The notes under the pieces were generated by a model. It was not told the DNA's origin. It was given only the letters and a program-made list of their open reading frames with translations, and searched no databases. Source: Acidobacteriota bacterium (GTDB taxonomy: Bacteria > Acidobacteriota > Blastocatellia > Pyrinomonadales > Pyrinomonadaceae). From it: a stretch of DNA of 55,636 nucleotides. The position numbers and the translations under genes are program-made. Below are positions 43,224 through 51,726 of this stretch, piece after piece (position 1 is the first letter of the stretch; every line of letters begins with the position of its first letter). The stretch lies in contig JAIVJZ010000053.1 in NCBI GenBank assembly GCA_020199775.1, positions 1 to 55,636 of the forward strand. The letters run 5' to 3'.

Positions 43224-43240
43224 TGGATACTGGGTATCCA
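43224..43240. promoter_or_regulatory. Palindromic operator-like site 2
   Basis: TGGATAC-TGG-GTATCCA has the same half-sites and centre length as site 1, and both are preceded by T. The 120-base centre-to-centre distance is close to 11.4 helical turns. The site overlaps a possible ATG at 43239. Confidence 0.55.
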
Positions 43241-43739
43241 TGGAGCGGCTTGCCCAACAAGCCAAAATTGGGTGAGATTATTTGGAAGAAACAACGGGAA
43301 CTTGCAGAGGAAGGCGTAGGGCCGGAGCAACTCAAAAAACAGTCTGACGACAGTGTATGGAGAGGTCTTTCAATGTCGAAACGGGCTTTCAGAGATCGGC
43401 AGCAACTTGGTCGCACAACTTCGAATCAATAGTTATGCTCCCCTATTGCCGGCTCACCCAAAAGCGGCAGATTTAACTAACTCCTTCGCGCTGTTGCCCG
43501 GCAATTCTGAATCTTGCCCGGCAATTCGCCCGTGAGCAGACACCCGCCGCCCGCGCGTACGGCAGAACGACAGAGTAAGGGCGGAATGCGAGTCTCTAAC
43601 GTTTAGCCGGAAAGGCTCGACTGTTGACTCTCATCAGGCACAACAGGTCGCCGGATCAACTCTTTCCACGAGAGTCCGGGCGCGAGGTGTGTATGCAAAA
43701 GTTTTTCCGCCAGACGCTCAGGCTTCCGCTCAGGGACGA

Positions 43740-44258
43740 CTATTTAACACGCTCCAACACTCTGATGTAGGTGATCTGGTCGCCGATGATGAGTTGGTCG
43801 CCCTTTAGCTCGTAGGGTCTGGTTTGCACCGAGCCGACCTGTCGCGGATCCCACGCGCCTTCGACCTGATGATAGATGTTCTTATCGTCGAGGGTATAGG
43901 TTCCGTAATAGGCGATGTATCCGTTGAAGATTTCCAAGGCTTCGGCGGCGGTGGGCGAATTCGGCGAAGTCGGATCGGCAAGTTTGACGGGCGGGGTCGT
44001 CATGATTTGTATCGAGGCGTGCCCGGTCGCGTCGTAGATGAAATAACCGCTCGGAGGAATTCCGAACGTGCCGTTGACCCACGGGTCGGAGGGTGAATTG
44101 CGATCTTCGGCGGACATCAGTCTCCACGTGCCGACGAGGTTTTTTTGCAGGCTTTCGAGTGAAGGCTTCTTCGCTTTTGAACTCTTCTTGGCGGTCGCAC
44201 TCTTCTTGGTAGTCGCGCCCTTCTTGGCGGGCGCGCTCTTTTTGGATTTTGAACTCAT
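43740..44258 (-). CDS. Lipocalin-like protein with histone-H1-like Lys/Ala tail
   Basis: A 172-residue protein. The first about 35 residues are a Lys/Ala/Ser-rich tail (SSKSKKSAPAKKGATTKKSA) like that of H1-type nucleoid proteins. The rest is a lipocalin-like domain: LVGTWRLMSAEDRNS, GYFIYDATGHASIQIM, FNGYIAYYGTYTLDDKNIYHQVEGAWDP and RPYELKGDQLIIGD. Proteins of this domain are small-ligand binders or of unknown role. There is no signal peptide, so it is probably cytoplasmic. The basic tail could bind DNA, RNA or acidic surfaces; this combination is unusual. It is followed downstream by a long gene-poor stretch. Confidence 0.7.
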   Translation of the reverse strand: MSSKSKKSAPAKKGATTKKSATAKKSSKAKKPSLESLQKNLVGTWRLMSAEDRNSPSDPWVNGTFGIPPSGYFIYDATGHASIQIMTTPPVKLADPTSPNSPTAAEALEIFNGYIAYYGTYTLDDKNIYHQVEGAWDPRQVGSVQTRPYELKGDQLIIGDQITYIRVLERVK

Positions 44259-44374
44259 GGCGTTGTCCTTATCAGTATGAGACTGGCGCTTGTGTGCCCA
44301 TCGCTTCTGGTGTGGTGCGCGCGAGGGCGAGAATGGGAAGCATGCAATTCAACGCATGCTGTTGAAAGGAGAAG

Positions 44375-44848
44375 CTACCGGGACGTTCGTCGAATTGATC
44401 TGTTGGCTCGCCGCTTGGGGGCTTTGGCCGCAGGCGTCGGGTTAGACTTTGCTTTGAACTCGATGACTATCAGGTCTGTATCGGTCGTTCCGGTATTGCG
44501 TTCGCAATGTGTGACCGGCGGCTTCACGAACGGAGTATCGACCGGGATCGAAATCGGAGCGGGCTTTGAAGTGCAGGGGGCGGGCAGGAATTGGCGTGTG
44601 GCAGGCGAGTAAGAATAGACCACATATTCCGGGTGCGAATGCTCCGGGACGAAGTGACCGGGCTTGTCGCGGTAGCGAAGGACGCGGATGTCCGCATCTT
44701 CGTAGACCACTCTGTAGTGCTCCTTGTCAACACAGACGGGGTCTAGCGTCGGACACGCAGGGGCTTGCGCCTGTGTCGTGTGGGCAAGGGAGACGAGGAC
44801 GAAACTCGCCAGCCAAAAGTACAAGCTCCGCCGGATGGCACAATACAT
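44375..44848 (-). CDS. Small exported cupin-like protein
   Basis: A 157-residue protein with signal peptide (YFWLASFVLVSLAHTTQAQA). One cupin motif is visible: YEDADIRVLRYRDKPGHFVPEHSHPEYVVYSYS in two stretches, where HFVPEHSHPE could provide metal-binding His residues. The second motif is weak. The C-terminus is basic (KAPKRRANRSIRR). Relatives are small periplasmic cupins of unknown substrate. It is separate from the lipocalin-like gene by about 116 bases on the same strand; an operon is possible with this gene first. Confidence 0.65.
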   Translation of the reverse strand: MYCAIRRSLYFWLASFVLVSLAHTTQAQAPACPTLDPVCVDKEHYRVVYEDADIRVLRYRDKPGHFVPEHSHPEYVVYSYSPATRQFLPAPCTSKPAPISIPVDTPFVKPPVTHCERNTGTTDTDLIVIEFKAKSNPTPAAKAPKRRANRSIRRTSR

Positions 44849-45543
44849 AAAGAGGCTCCTTGGTGGGTCGGTTGTGGGTTTGCATCATTGGGCTTTTGAG
44901 GCCGAACGCGTCTTCTAGACTTTAAGAGAGTGGCAACAAGAGAGATGCCACGAGCGGTAAAACGCCGACACAATATTCTCAAGCCGGGTGATTGTCAATC
45001 CTCGTCTCTTGCAGTCGTAGGAACGCGCGTCGTCTACATTCGCAGGTCTTCCTCTTACCTCAGAATTTGAAATCGTGAGACTGCGGCATGTGGTATCTGA
45101 TGATTGCCGGTTCGCTTGTGGCGGCACATTTTTTTATTGACTCGTTACTTGTAGTGAGACTAAGATGCGCGGCGTTGTACGTGATCTCCAACCCGCAAAT
45201 TTCCCTCGCCGGCACTTAATAACGTTTTAGCCTTAACGCTGACGAGCCCCGAGAGTTGATACACTTTCCTGTCAGCCGGACGTCGCCGGACGGGAACGTT
45301 TGCCACACAGACGCGCATGTTCTTCATCGCATGCCCGACGAACAATTATTCTCAGGCAGCTTGATACCGTCTCATTAACGCACGAACTGTTCTCCGGTAG
45401 TTGCGACGCCGGCAACTCGCGTAACTCGCCGGAAGACGTGCTTGTCTTAATCCCGATTGGGAAGCGGGACGCACTAGTGGACTGCCGACACTAGAGCTTT
45501 CCGGCCAAGTTGATCTCATCTTCGGATACGAAGGAGCAAAGTT
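44849..45543. other. 695-base gene-free region before the redox cluster
   Basis: A small hairpin GTGGCA/TGCCAC (44930-44951) is the only clear structure. No convincing gene, tRNA or riboswitch is seen. It should contain divergent promoters for the cupin gene and the redox cluster, but no strong -35/-10 pair stands out by eye. Confidence 0.45.
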
Positions 45544-47100
45544 ATGGGCACTACTCTGAGGCGAAATTGGAAAGCCTTCCTGCTGATCATCGCCGCTTCC
45601 TTTTTCGCGCTAGCGTATTCCGGCTGCCGTGATCAAACCCAGCAGGCGAATCAGGGCGGCGGCGCGGGCGCAACGGCCACGCCCGCGCCGTCCGCCGCGC
45701 AGGTTGTGATACCGCCGTGGCCGAGCACGTTTCCGACTAACGGCTTTCCGGCGTCGGCCTCTATCAGCGGCAACATCCCTTTAGCCGTCCCCTTGCCGGA
45801 CGACATCGGGCCGACCGATCAGGTGCGCCTCCGACCCTACTTCGACTACTTTTCGTGGCAATCGTTCATCGCGCTGAACTGGCCGGCCACGGCGGGCACG
45901 CGCGGCGTGCCGAATCAACCGGATAACGCGAATTTGTTTCTTAATGCCGCGAGCGCGACGCCGGTCGTGTGGGGCACTTACAAAGAGACCTTCGAGTTGT
46001 TCGGGCAGAAGGATCAGCGGCCGACGCCGTGGGAGTCGTTCGACGTGCCGGTCAATCCGTGTCAGGGCGGGCAAGGAAATCAGAAGGCTCTCGTCCTCGT
46101 CTCGAAGGGCGATACTACTCTCGACGGCATCAATCAGGCTTTCTCCTATCCGCTCATCGACCAGAACAAAAATTACGTCTCCTACGAAGTTCGCTACAAT
46201 CAGGCGCAATACAATTTCGTGCGCGGCAACGACAACGACCAATCTTCGTGGCTCTACCTCCTGAAGAACCTGCAACCCAAAGAGCCTGTGCAGATGCCGA
46301 TGAGCAGTCCAGCGAGTCCGGCCACTCCGGCCTCCACGAACAGCGCTGCGACCCCGGCCACGCCCGCCACCCTCGGCGCAATCATGTTGAAAGCGTCGTG
46401 GCGCATCAAAACCGAGAAGGACGATGTCAGTCGCTATTACACGACACAGGCGCAGGTGCTCGACCCCACGACGAATACATGCACGCCGCAACAGGTGTTG
46501 CTCGTCGGCCTCCATATCGCACACAAGGTCAATCCCTTTACCGAGTGGGTCTGGTCAACTTTTGAACAGGTGGACAACGTGCCTCCCGACAGCAGCAGCA
46601 GCAGCGGCGGCTCGCCGCAGCCTTCGCCCCCGCCGGGAGGTTACTCGTTCAACAACGGCACGAACACGCCCGCGACCGTGGGCGGCTTCGCCAACCGGCC
46701 GCCCCAACCCGCTCCGAGTCTTCAACCCATTGCCCAGCGCACGCCCGTGCAGGTGACGCGCCTGAATCCTATTCCCGACACTCCGCAGGGAGCATCCACG
46801 CGCGACCTGAACGCCTTCTACCAACAACTGCTGAAGGGCACGGTCTGGCAGTATTACCAACTGGTGATGACCCAGTGGCCTTTCAGCACAGCCCCTCTCA
46901 AAACGCTGGAACAGGGCGGCATCTACCCGCGCGACGCGGGCGGGGCATTCCCCGTCAACGGCGTCGTCAACACCACAATGGAAACTTACTTTCAATCTCC
47001 CAACGACGCGGCGGGCGCGGGCGGCAATAGTTGTATGAGTTGCCATTTCCGCGCCGGTCAGGCCGATTTCAGTTGGGGATTGATGCGGAGGGCACACTAG
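45544..47100 (+). CDS. Mono-heme cytochrome-c-type lipoprotein
   Basis: A 518-residue exported protein. The N-terminal segment FLLIIAASFFALAYSGCRDQ is a lipoprotein-like signal with a possible lipidated Cys after SG. No standard enzyme fold is recognised in the middle, which is rich in Pro/Ser/Ala linkers (about 250-275 and 345-365). Near the C-terminus NSCMSCHFRAGQ is a CxxCH heme-binding motif, the only one. The opening is AAGGAGCAAAGTT-ATG, a good ribosome site. Four bases separate it from the PQQ-type propeller gene, so the two are probably coupled. It likely passes electrons in the periplasm; the redox partner is inferred to be the next gene product. Confidence 0.7.
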   Translation: MGTTLRRNWKAFLLIIAASFFALAYSGCRDQTQQANQGGGAGATATPAPSAAQVVIPPWPSTFPTNGFPASASISGNIPLAVPLPDDIGPTDQVRLRPYFDYFSWQSFIALNWPATAGTRGVPNQPDNANLFLNAASATPVVWGTYKETFELFGQKDQRPTPWESFDVPVNPCQGGQGNQKALVLVSKGDTTLDGINQAFSYPLIDQNKNYVSYEVRYNQAQYNFVRGNDNDQSSWLYLLKNLQPKEPVQMPMSSPASPATPASTNSAATPATPATLGAIMLKASWRIKTEKDDVSRYYTTQAQVLDPTTNTCTPQQVLLVGLHIAHKVNPFTEWVWSTFEQVDNVPPDSSSSSGGSPQPSPPPGGYSFNNGTNTPATVGGFANRPPQPAPSLQPIAQRTPVQVTRLNPIPDTPQGASTRDLNAFYQQLLKGTVWQYYQLVMTQWPFSTAPLKTLEQGGIYPRDAGGAFPVNGVVNTTMETYFQSPNDAAGAGGNSCMSCHFRAGQADFSWGLMRRAH

Positions 47101-47104
47101 AGCC

Positions 47105-49033
47105 ATGGACAAGAAGACCGAAATCGCGCTGCTCAAGCGCAGAAACGCTCCGCCGCCCGTGCCGACACCGGATGCGCCCGCTTCTTCCGCGCCCGGCGCA
47201 TCAACGTCCGCGCCCGCTCCGCCGTCGTCGGCCGCCGGCCAGACGCCCTCCGGTTGGTGGACGTATCACGGCGACCCGGAACACACCGGCTTCGTCTCCG
47301 ACAGCGACATCAACAGCAGCAACGTCGGTACGCTCGGCACCGCGCTCTACTCGCTGCAACTCGGCGGGCCGATACTCTCCGTGCCCGCCGTGGTGGACGG
47401 TTTCATCTACGTCGGCGTCGCCAATTACCACGCCGCACAGGGCGGCAACGGCGGCGCGCTGCACAAAATTGACATTCAGACCGGCCAGATTGTTAAGACT
47501 TTCGCCTGGGATTTGCTCACCGACCCTGAGGACACTCACAGCTTCACCGGCATGGGCATGACCCCGGCCATCATCAATGGTCGCGTCTACTTCGGCGCGT
47601 TCAACGGCAAGTTCTACTGTCTCGATCAGGAGACGCTGGAAATGCAATGGATCACAGACCTACGTAATCAAGACCTCAAGCACAACCAGCCCATCAGTAA
47701 CGTGGCGGGTGGTCGCCCGGCGGCTGTGATCTGGTCGTCGCCCGTCTTCAATGCAGATGCGACGGAACTTTACGTCGGCTGCGGCGAGGGCGAAAATCCC
47801 TCGCTCTATAGCTTCGTCTTCTGCCTCGATGCCGCCACCGGAAACGTCTCTTGGATTTACTGCACCAACAAATTCAGCCACGACGCAGACAACCAGCCGA
47901 ACATGTTACCGCAAAATGCCGTGCAGATATTGCCGCCGCCCACCGGCTACACCATCTTCCCCGGCGAGCCGATTGTCATGGGGTGTTCGGTCTGGGGCGC
48001 GATAGCCTACGACAAAGACCTGAACCGCCTCTATTGCCCGACGGGTAATCAACAACCCGAGCCGAACGCCAATTGGACGTGGTCTGATCCCACTCAACCA
48101 CCACCGCCTTTCGCACCCGAACTGCCAAGCATCGGCTACTCCAACGGCTTGCTCGCGCTCGATGCCGACACGGGAGCGAACATGGGTTTCTGGCAAGTGC
48201 TACCTGAGAGCAATTATCGCCCTTCCGACGGCGATATAGACATTGGCAGCTCGCCCACGATTTTTACTTTGGATGGGGAGAAGATGATCGCCATCGCGTG
48301 TAAGAACGGGAGCGTCTTTACTCTCGACGCCGGATTCTTCCAACTGCTCAAATGGCGTCAGCTTCTTCCGCGCATGCAGGACGGAACGAACATTCCGACC
48401 GTTGACCCGCACCCCAACCCCGCTTCGCCCGAAATCAACCCGCATATGACCAACGAACTGTCGGACGCGATACCCAACGAAAACTATTCCGGCGCGTTCA
48501 ACACGGCTGCTTACTATCCCGGCTCGCAGGATAACCCCCAGACCATCACGCCACGCCTCTTCGTCGCTCTCGGCGGCCCCAACTATCATTCGGCGTCCCC
48601 CGGAATCGACTCCGACACGACGCCCTTCATGCGCGCCGTCGATGCCGACACGCTCGTCGATGTCTGGCCTCTGGACAACGGCGATCCGCAACGCTACTTG
48701 AACACGCAGCACATGGACACCGCACAGGGGATGCAGGTCGGGATGTATTCCAACGCGGGCGAGAGCGGCCTGAGTTCACCCGCCGTCGTCAACGATGTCG
48801 TGTTCTGCACGACGAGCAAAATCTCCATCTACGCCTTCGACGTGCGCGACGGCACGCTGCTGTGGATGGACGACATGGGCATGCAGACCGACGGCTACAA
48901 CGGCGGCTACGGCTATTGTCTGGGGGCTGCTATCTGGAAGAATTACGTGGTTGCGGGCGGCCTCATCGCCGGTCTGGATGGCGGCATCTTGAACATTTAC
49001 AGATTGCCCGCGCCGCAGACGCCGCCGGGATAA
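47105..49033 (+). CDS. PQQ-dehydrogenase-like beta-propeller protein
   Basis: A 642-residue protein. After a Pro/Ala/Ser-rich N-terminus (about 15-45) with no obvious signal peptide, it has repeated propeller blades of the quinoprotein type: WWTYHGDPEHTGFV, ILSVPAVVDGFIYVGVANYHA, RVYFGAFNGKFYCLDQETLEMQW, VIWSSPVFNADATELYVGCGEG and LSSPAVVNDVVFCTTSKISIYAFDVRDGTLLW. A linked cytochrome gene upstream fits a quinoprotein alcohol or polyvinyl-alcohol-type dehydrogenase. The Trp-docking and calcium ligands were not checked. Lack of a recognisable signal is odd for a periplasmic partner: the true start may lie elsewhere or export may use a different route. Confidence 0.75.
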   Translation: MDKKTEIALLKRRNAPPPVPTPDAPASSAPGASTSAPAPPSSAAGQTPSGWWTYHGDPEHTGFVSDSDINSSNVGTLGTALYSLQLGGPILSVPAVVDGFIYVGVANYHAAQGGNGGALHKIDIQTGQIVKTFAWDLLTDPEDTHSFTGMGMTPAIINGRVYFGAFNGKFYCLDQETLEMQWITDLRNQDLKHNQPISNVAGGRPAAVIWSSPVFNADATELYVGCGEGENPSLYSFVFCLDAATGNVSWIYCTNKFSHDADNQPNMLPQNAVQILPPPTGYTIFPGEPIVMGCSVWGAIAYDKDLNRLYCPTGNQQPEPNANWTWSDPTQPPPPFAPELPSIGYSNGLLALDADTGANMGFWQVLPESNYRPSDGDIDIGSSPTIFTLDGEKMIAIACKNGSVFTLDAGFFQLLKWRQLLPRMQDGTNIPTVDPHPNPASPEINPHMTNELSDAIPNENYSGAFNTAAYYPGSQDNPQTITPRLFVALGGPNYHSASPGIDSDTTPFMRAVDADTLVDVWPLDNGDPQRYLNTQHMDTAQGMQVGMYSNAGESGLSSPAVVNDVVFCTTSKISIYAFDVRDGTLLWMDDMGMQTDGYNGGYGYCLGAAIWKNYVVAGGLIAGLDGGILNIYRLPAPQTPPG

Positions 49034-49131
49034 CTCCGCCGCCGCTCGCTGCCGCGGGCAACGCCGCGCACTTCCGCGCAGCGCGCAGGCGACCCGCAAA
49101 CGATCAACCAAAGTGATGAGGGAGAACCAAG

Positions 49132-49362
49132 ATGGCTGTTAGTTTCAGCAATGACATCATGCCCATTTTCAATCAGTTCAAAGGGCAGATGATGTGGCGC
49201 TTCGACCTGACCAATTACGACCACGTCAAGGCTAACGCTTCTATCATCTACGACCGCATCTCCGACCCGGGCGGGCCGATGCCGCCGCCGCCCTTAGACC
49301 CGCTCTCCTCCGACCAGATTCAACTCTTCCAACAATGGATCAACGACGGCTACCAGCCTTGA
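49132..49362 (+). CDS. Small protein resembling the end of a c-type cytochrome, without heme motif
   Basis: A 76-residue protein with ribosome site GGGAG. FSNDIMPIFNQFKGQMMWRFDLTNYDHVKANASIIYDRIS, in two stretches, and SDQIQLFQQWINDGYQP look like the flanks of a cytochrome c domain. The usual FSxDIxPIFxxxCxxCH start is recognisable but the CxxCH is missing: FKGQM stands in its place. The last gene of the redox cluster, about 99 bases behind the propeller gene. It may be a non-heme subunit or assembly partner. Confidence 0.6.
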   Translation: MAVSFSNDIMPIFNQFKGQMMWRFDLTNYDHVKANASIIYDRISDPGGPMPPPPLDPLSSDQIQLFQQWINDGYQP

Positions 49363-49880
49363 GCTTCAGCGCACAGGCGCGGGGCGGATTCAATCGAATC
49401 CGCCCCCGCCCTGACAGGCAGATACCTGACCGCCGCGCTCCCAAGGCGCAGCCCCGCCAGCGACATCAATCCGCTCATCGTCCCGATGACCGCCGCCGAC
49501 AACGCCACCGGAAAGCCGATCAGTCCCAGACTCGCTCCCGCCACCAGATTATCGAGGCTCAGCGAAAGAGGTATCCCGAAGACGAGCCAGTGGTCTTGCT
49601 CCGCCGCCTCACTGTCGCGGCAACGCCGCGCCACGTAGATGACATAACAACCGTACAGCCCAAGCATCAACGGGCCGAAATACTCGACCCATGCCCCGAT
49701 ATGTTTGACGAGCGACTGACCGAGCAACAGCCCGACGAGCGGAGCCAACCCGTCGCAGAGTCCGAAGGCAAGGGCGATTTGCGCCTGCCGCCACGGCCTC
49801 AGTTTTAACGCGCCCAAAGTGAGCGACACGCGAAAGCTGTCGAGGCTTAAAGTGAACCCGAGCAGCAGTAGCATTCCCAT
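49350..49880 (-). CDS. MntP-like putative manganese efflux protein (DUF204)
   Basis: A membrane protein of about 176 residues. Two homologous halves each carry an Asp in a helix: LSLDSFRVSL (Asp14) and LSLDNLVAGASLGL (Asp110), the repeated acidic motif of the MntP family. The ATG at 49880 has GGAGAGAAGC upstream; the open frame to 50135 overlaps the DedA-like gene and is not used. The ORF overlaps the end of the small redox gene by 13 bases on the other strand. Family members export Mn(2+); here Asn and Ser replace the more usual Ala next to the acidic residues, so the substrate is uncertain. Probably co-transcribed with the upstream DedA-like gene (40-base gap). Confidence 0.7.
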   Translation of the reverse strand: MGMLLLLGFTLSLDSFRVSLTLGALKLRPWRQAQIALAFGLCDGLAPLVGLLLGQSLVKHIGAWVEYFGPLMLGLYGCYVIYVARRCRDSEAAEQDHWLVFGIPLSLSLDNLVAGASLGLIGFPVALSAAVIGTMSGLMSLAGLRLGSAAVRYLPVRAGADSIESAPRLCAEAQGW

Positions 49881-49920
49881 GCTTCTCTCCTGAACGGCAC
49901 AGTCACAGATGTCCGGTGAG

Positions 49921-50565
49921 TCAACGGCTCTCCCGGCGTGCGAGATAAGGTTCGGTGCGTCGGCCGACGACCCAGAAGAATCCGGCGATGAGGATGACAG
50001 CGGCGAAAACCAGCGTCGTGTTTTGTAGATTGGCGGCGGCCGCTCCCGTGATCGCATACAGCAAGGCGGGCGGGAGCGAACCCGCGAGCGCGGCGAGAGT
50101 GGTGCGCCCCCATCCGAGCGACGAGGTGCCCGCAACGATGGTGACCGTCTCAGCCAGCAGGGGCACCGGGCGGGTCACGATGATCGCCAGCATCCCCCAA
50201 CGCCGGAGCAGGTCGTCGGCGCGCTCGCGTTCTTCCGGCGTGACGAGTTGCTCCAGGATTCTTCCCCCGCGACGCCCGATGCCGAAGCCCAGCAGCGCAG
50301 CCCCGCCGCTCCCCAGTAGGGACAGCAACGTGCCGCCCATGATCCCGAAGAGCGCGCCGTGCGCGACCATCACCGGGATTGAGGGAACGGGCAACAACAC
50401 GTCGGCCACGAGCAGCCCGACGCCGACCGTCGCGGCCAGCACGCCGCGCCGCTGCAACCACGGCGTCGGGTCTGTCAGCAGCGGCACGCTCAGAGCTTCC
50501 ACGACGATGAACAGCAACAGAAAGAAGGCGAGCATCCCGCCCAAGATGATGAAGTAGCGTTTCAT
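49921..50565 (-). CDS. DedA/TVP38-like VTT-domain membrane protein
   Basis: A 214-residue integral membrane protein. Helices: YFIILGGMLAFFLLLFIVVEAL, GVLAATVGVGLLVADVLLPVP, GALFGIMGGTLLSLLGSGGAALLGFGI and ATTLAALAGSLPPALLYAITG. The VTT/SNARE-associated motif is PVPSIPVMVAHGALFG, then GRRGG, and RPVPLLAETVTIVAGTSSLGWG near the second half. Such proteins include undecaprenyl-phosphate flippases and lipid scramblases. First of a two-gene unit with the MntP-like gene; the pair hints at envelope or metal homeostasis. Confidence 0.75.
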   Translation of the reverse strand: MKRYFIILGGMLAFFLLLFIVVEALSVPLLTDPTPWLQRRGVLAATVGVGLLVADVLLPVPSIPVMVAHGALFGIMGGTLLSLLGSGGAALLGFGIGRRGGRILEQLVTPEERERADDLLRRWGMLAIIVTRPVPLLAETVTIVAGTSSLGWGRTTLAALAGSLPPALLYAITGAAAANLQNTTLVFAAVILIAGFFWVVGRRTEPYLARRESR

Positions 50566-50997
50566 ACAAACTCTACGCGTCGGCTAGCTTGAAGCTCGGA
50601 TTAGATAGCGTTCATGTCCTTTGGTAAGAGGCGCGGGGACACGTGCCGAGAGGCTCGCAATGTACTCTTATTCAAACCAAATTTCAATTGAGATTTTAAG
50701 CGGAAACGGCGACGCAAGTTGGCGGCAAAGAGCGCGGCGAGGTTCGATGTTCAGGCGTGGCAAACGAAGGGAGAAAAAACGTCGGTAACTCTCCGCACCG
50801 CCTAAGCAGGAGAGCTCGCATCCGATAACGAAGTTGTTGTAAATTGCTTTTTATCCGACATTTAAGGTCTGTTGCAGGGAGGGTAAGCTGAGTAGTGAAG
50901 ACATTGTTTTCACCTCTGAATAAACGTTTTAATAATTCACCGAATCCGTTATACTGCAACGTTAGCTACATTGTTCCGTCCTTGTTAAGGTCACACT
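50566..50997. other. 432-base divergent intergenic region
   Basis: It separates the DedA-like gene from the DUF433 gene. Near the latter, TTTTAA (50927-50932), a 17-base spacer and TATACT (50950-50955) may form a weak promoter, about 40 bases before the ATG. No yybP-ykoY-type riboswitch signature was found upstream of the DedA/MntP pair. Confidence 0.35.
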
Positions 50998-51726
50998 ATG
51001 GCCGACTTAAACTACAGCAAGCACATTAGGAAAACTTACGGGGGCGATGACCCACGCGAGGTTCCTCTGTATACGATTCCGCGTGCTTCTCGCTATCTTA
51101 AAATTCCCCAAAGAACTATCAGGGATTGGGTGATGGGATGGAAGTATCAGACGAAAGGCGGGCTTGCCCCTGTCATCAAGCTGCCGAAGCCAAATGTTCC
51201 AATTTTATCATTTATGAATTTGGTAGAGGCGCACGTCCTCGGCGGGATGCGTCGTCTTGAAAATGTCTCCTTCCCAAAAGTCCGCAAAGGTCTGAGTTTT
51301 CTTGAGCAACAGTTTCCCTCGCCGCACCCGTTGGCCGATCAGCTTTTCGAGACTGACGGCGTAAATCTGTTCATCAGGAAGTTAGATCACCTCATTAACA
51401 TTTCCCAAAATGGACAGGTTGAAATGGCGGAGGTGGTATCAGGCTACTTACGCCGAATTGATAGGAATATAAGTGCAGGGGTTATAAGGCTCTACCCGTT
51501 CCTCAAGAAAGACCCGTCTATTGATGAACCTAAGAGAGTGATGATTGATCCATTGATTTCCTTCGGTAGGCCAGTCCTCGTTGGCACCGGAGTCCCTACA
51601 GACGTTATTGCGGAAAGATTTTACGCGGGGGACACCTTCGACGACTTGGCTAGGGACTATGAAATCACGCCGACACAAGTCGAAGAAGCAGTCCGATACG
51701 AAGGAGATGCCCGAAAAGCGGCTTGA
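50998..51726 (+). CDS. DUF433-type antitoxin with N-terminal DNA-binding domain
   Basis: A 242-residue protein. The N-terminal part (about 20-75) has a MerR-like helix-turn-helix (YTIPRASRYLKIPQRTIRDWVMG). The middle is helical (VEAHVLGGMRRLENVSFPKVRKGLSFLEQQF). The C-terminal about 60 residues are DUF433: PLISFGRPVLVGTGVPTDVIAERFYAGDTFDDLARDYEITPTQVEEAVRYE. DUF433 proteins are usually paired with DUF5615 PIN-like proteins, which is what follows here. The stop overlaps the downstream start by about 20 bases, consistent with coupled expression. The long N-terminal extension probably makes it a self-regulating antitoxin. Confidence 0.8.
   Translation: MADLNYSKHIRKTYGGDDPREVPLYTIPRASRYLKIPQRTIRDWVMGWKYQTKGGLAPVIKLPKPNVPILSFMNLVEAHVLGGMRRLENVSFPKVRKGLSFLEQQFPSPHPLADQLFETDGVNLFIRKLDHLINISQNGQVEMAEVVSGYLRRIDRNISAGVIRLYPFLKKDPSIDEPKRVMIDPLISFGRPVLVGTGVPTDVIAERFYAGDTFDDLARDYEITPTQVEEAVRYEGDARKAA

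Larger units (their letters stand above)
42791..43739. other. 949-base region without a confident gene
   Basis: It holds a small hairpin TAGACC/GGTCTA (42877-42895) and, listed separately, two matched TGGATAC palindromes. An open frame at 43223-43432 (69 codons, TTG start) contains GEIIWKKQRELAEEGVGPEQL, which has gene-like composition, but it has no ribosome site or recognised family and could be a relic. GC is locally low around 43130-43220. Confidence 0.4.

Noticed and set aside
43054..43416. 120-codon minus-strand ORF across the twin palindromes
   Set aside because: Cys/Ser/Phe-rich, no family and no ribosome site.
50566..50700. Possible yybP-ykoY manganese riboswitch before the DedA-MntP pair
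   Set aside because: Neither conserved loop signature is present in the leader.
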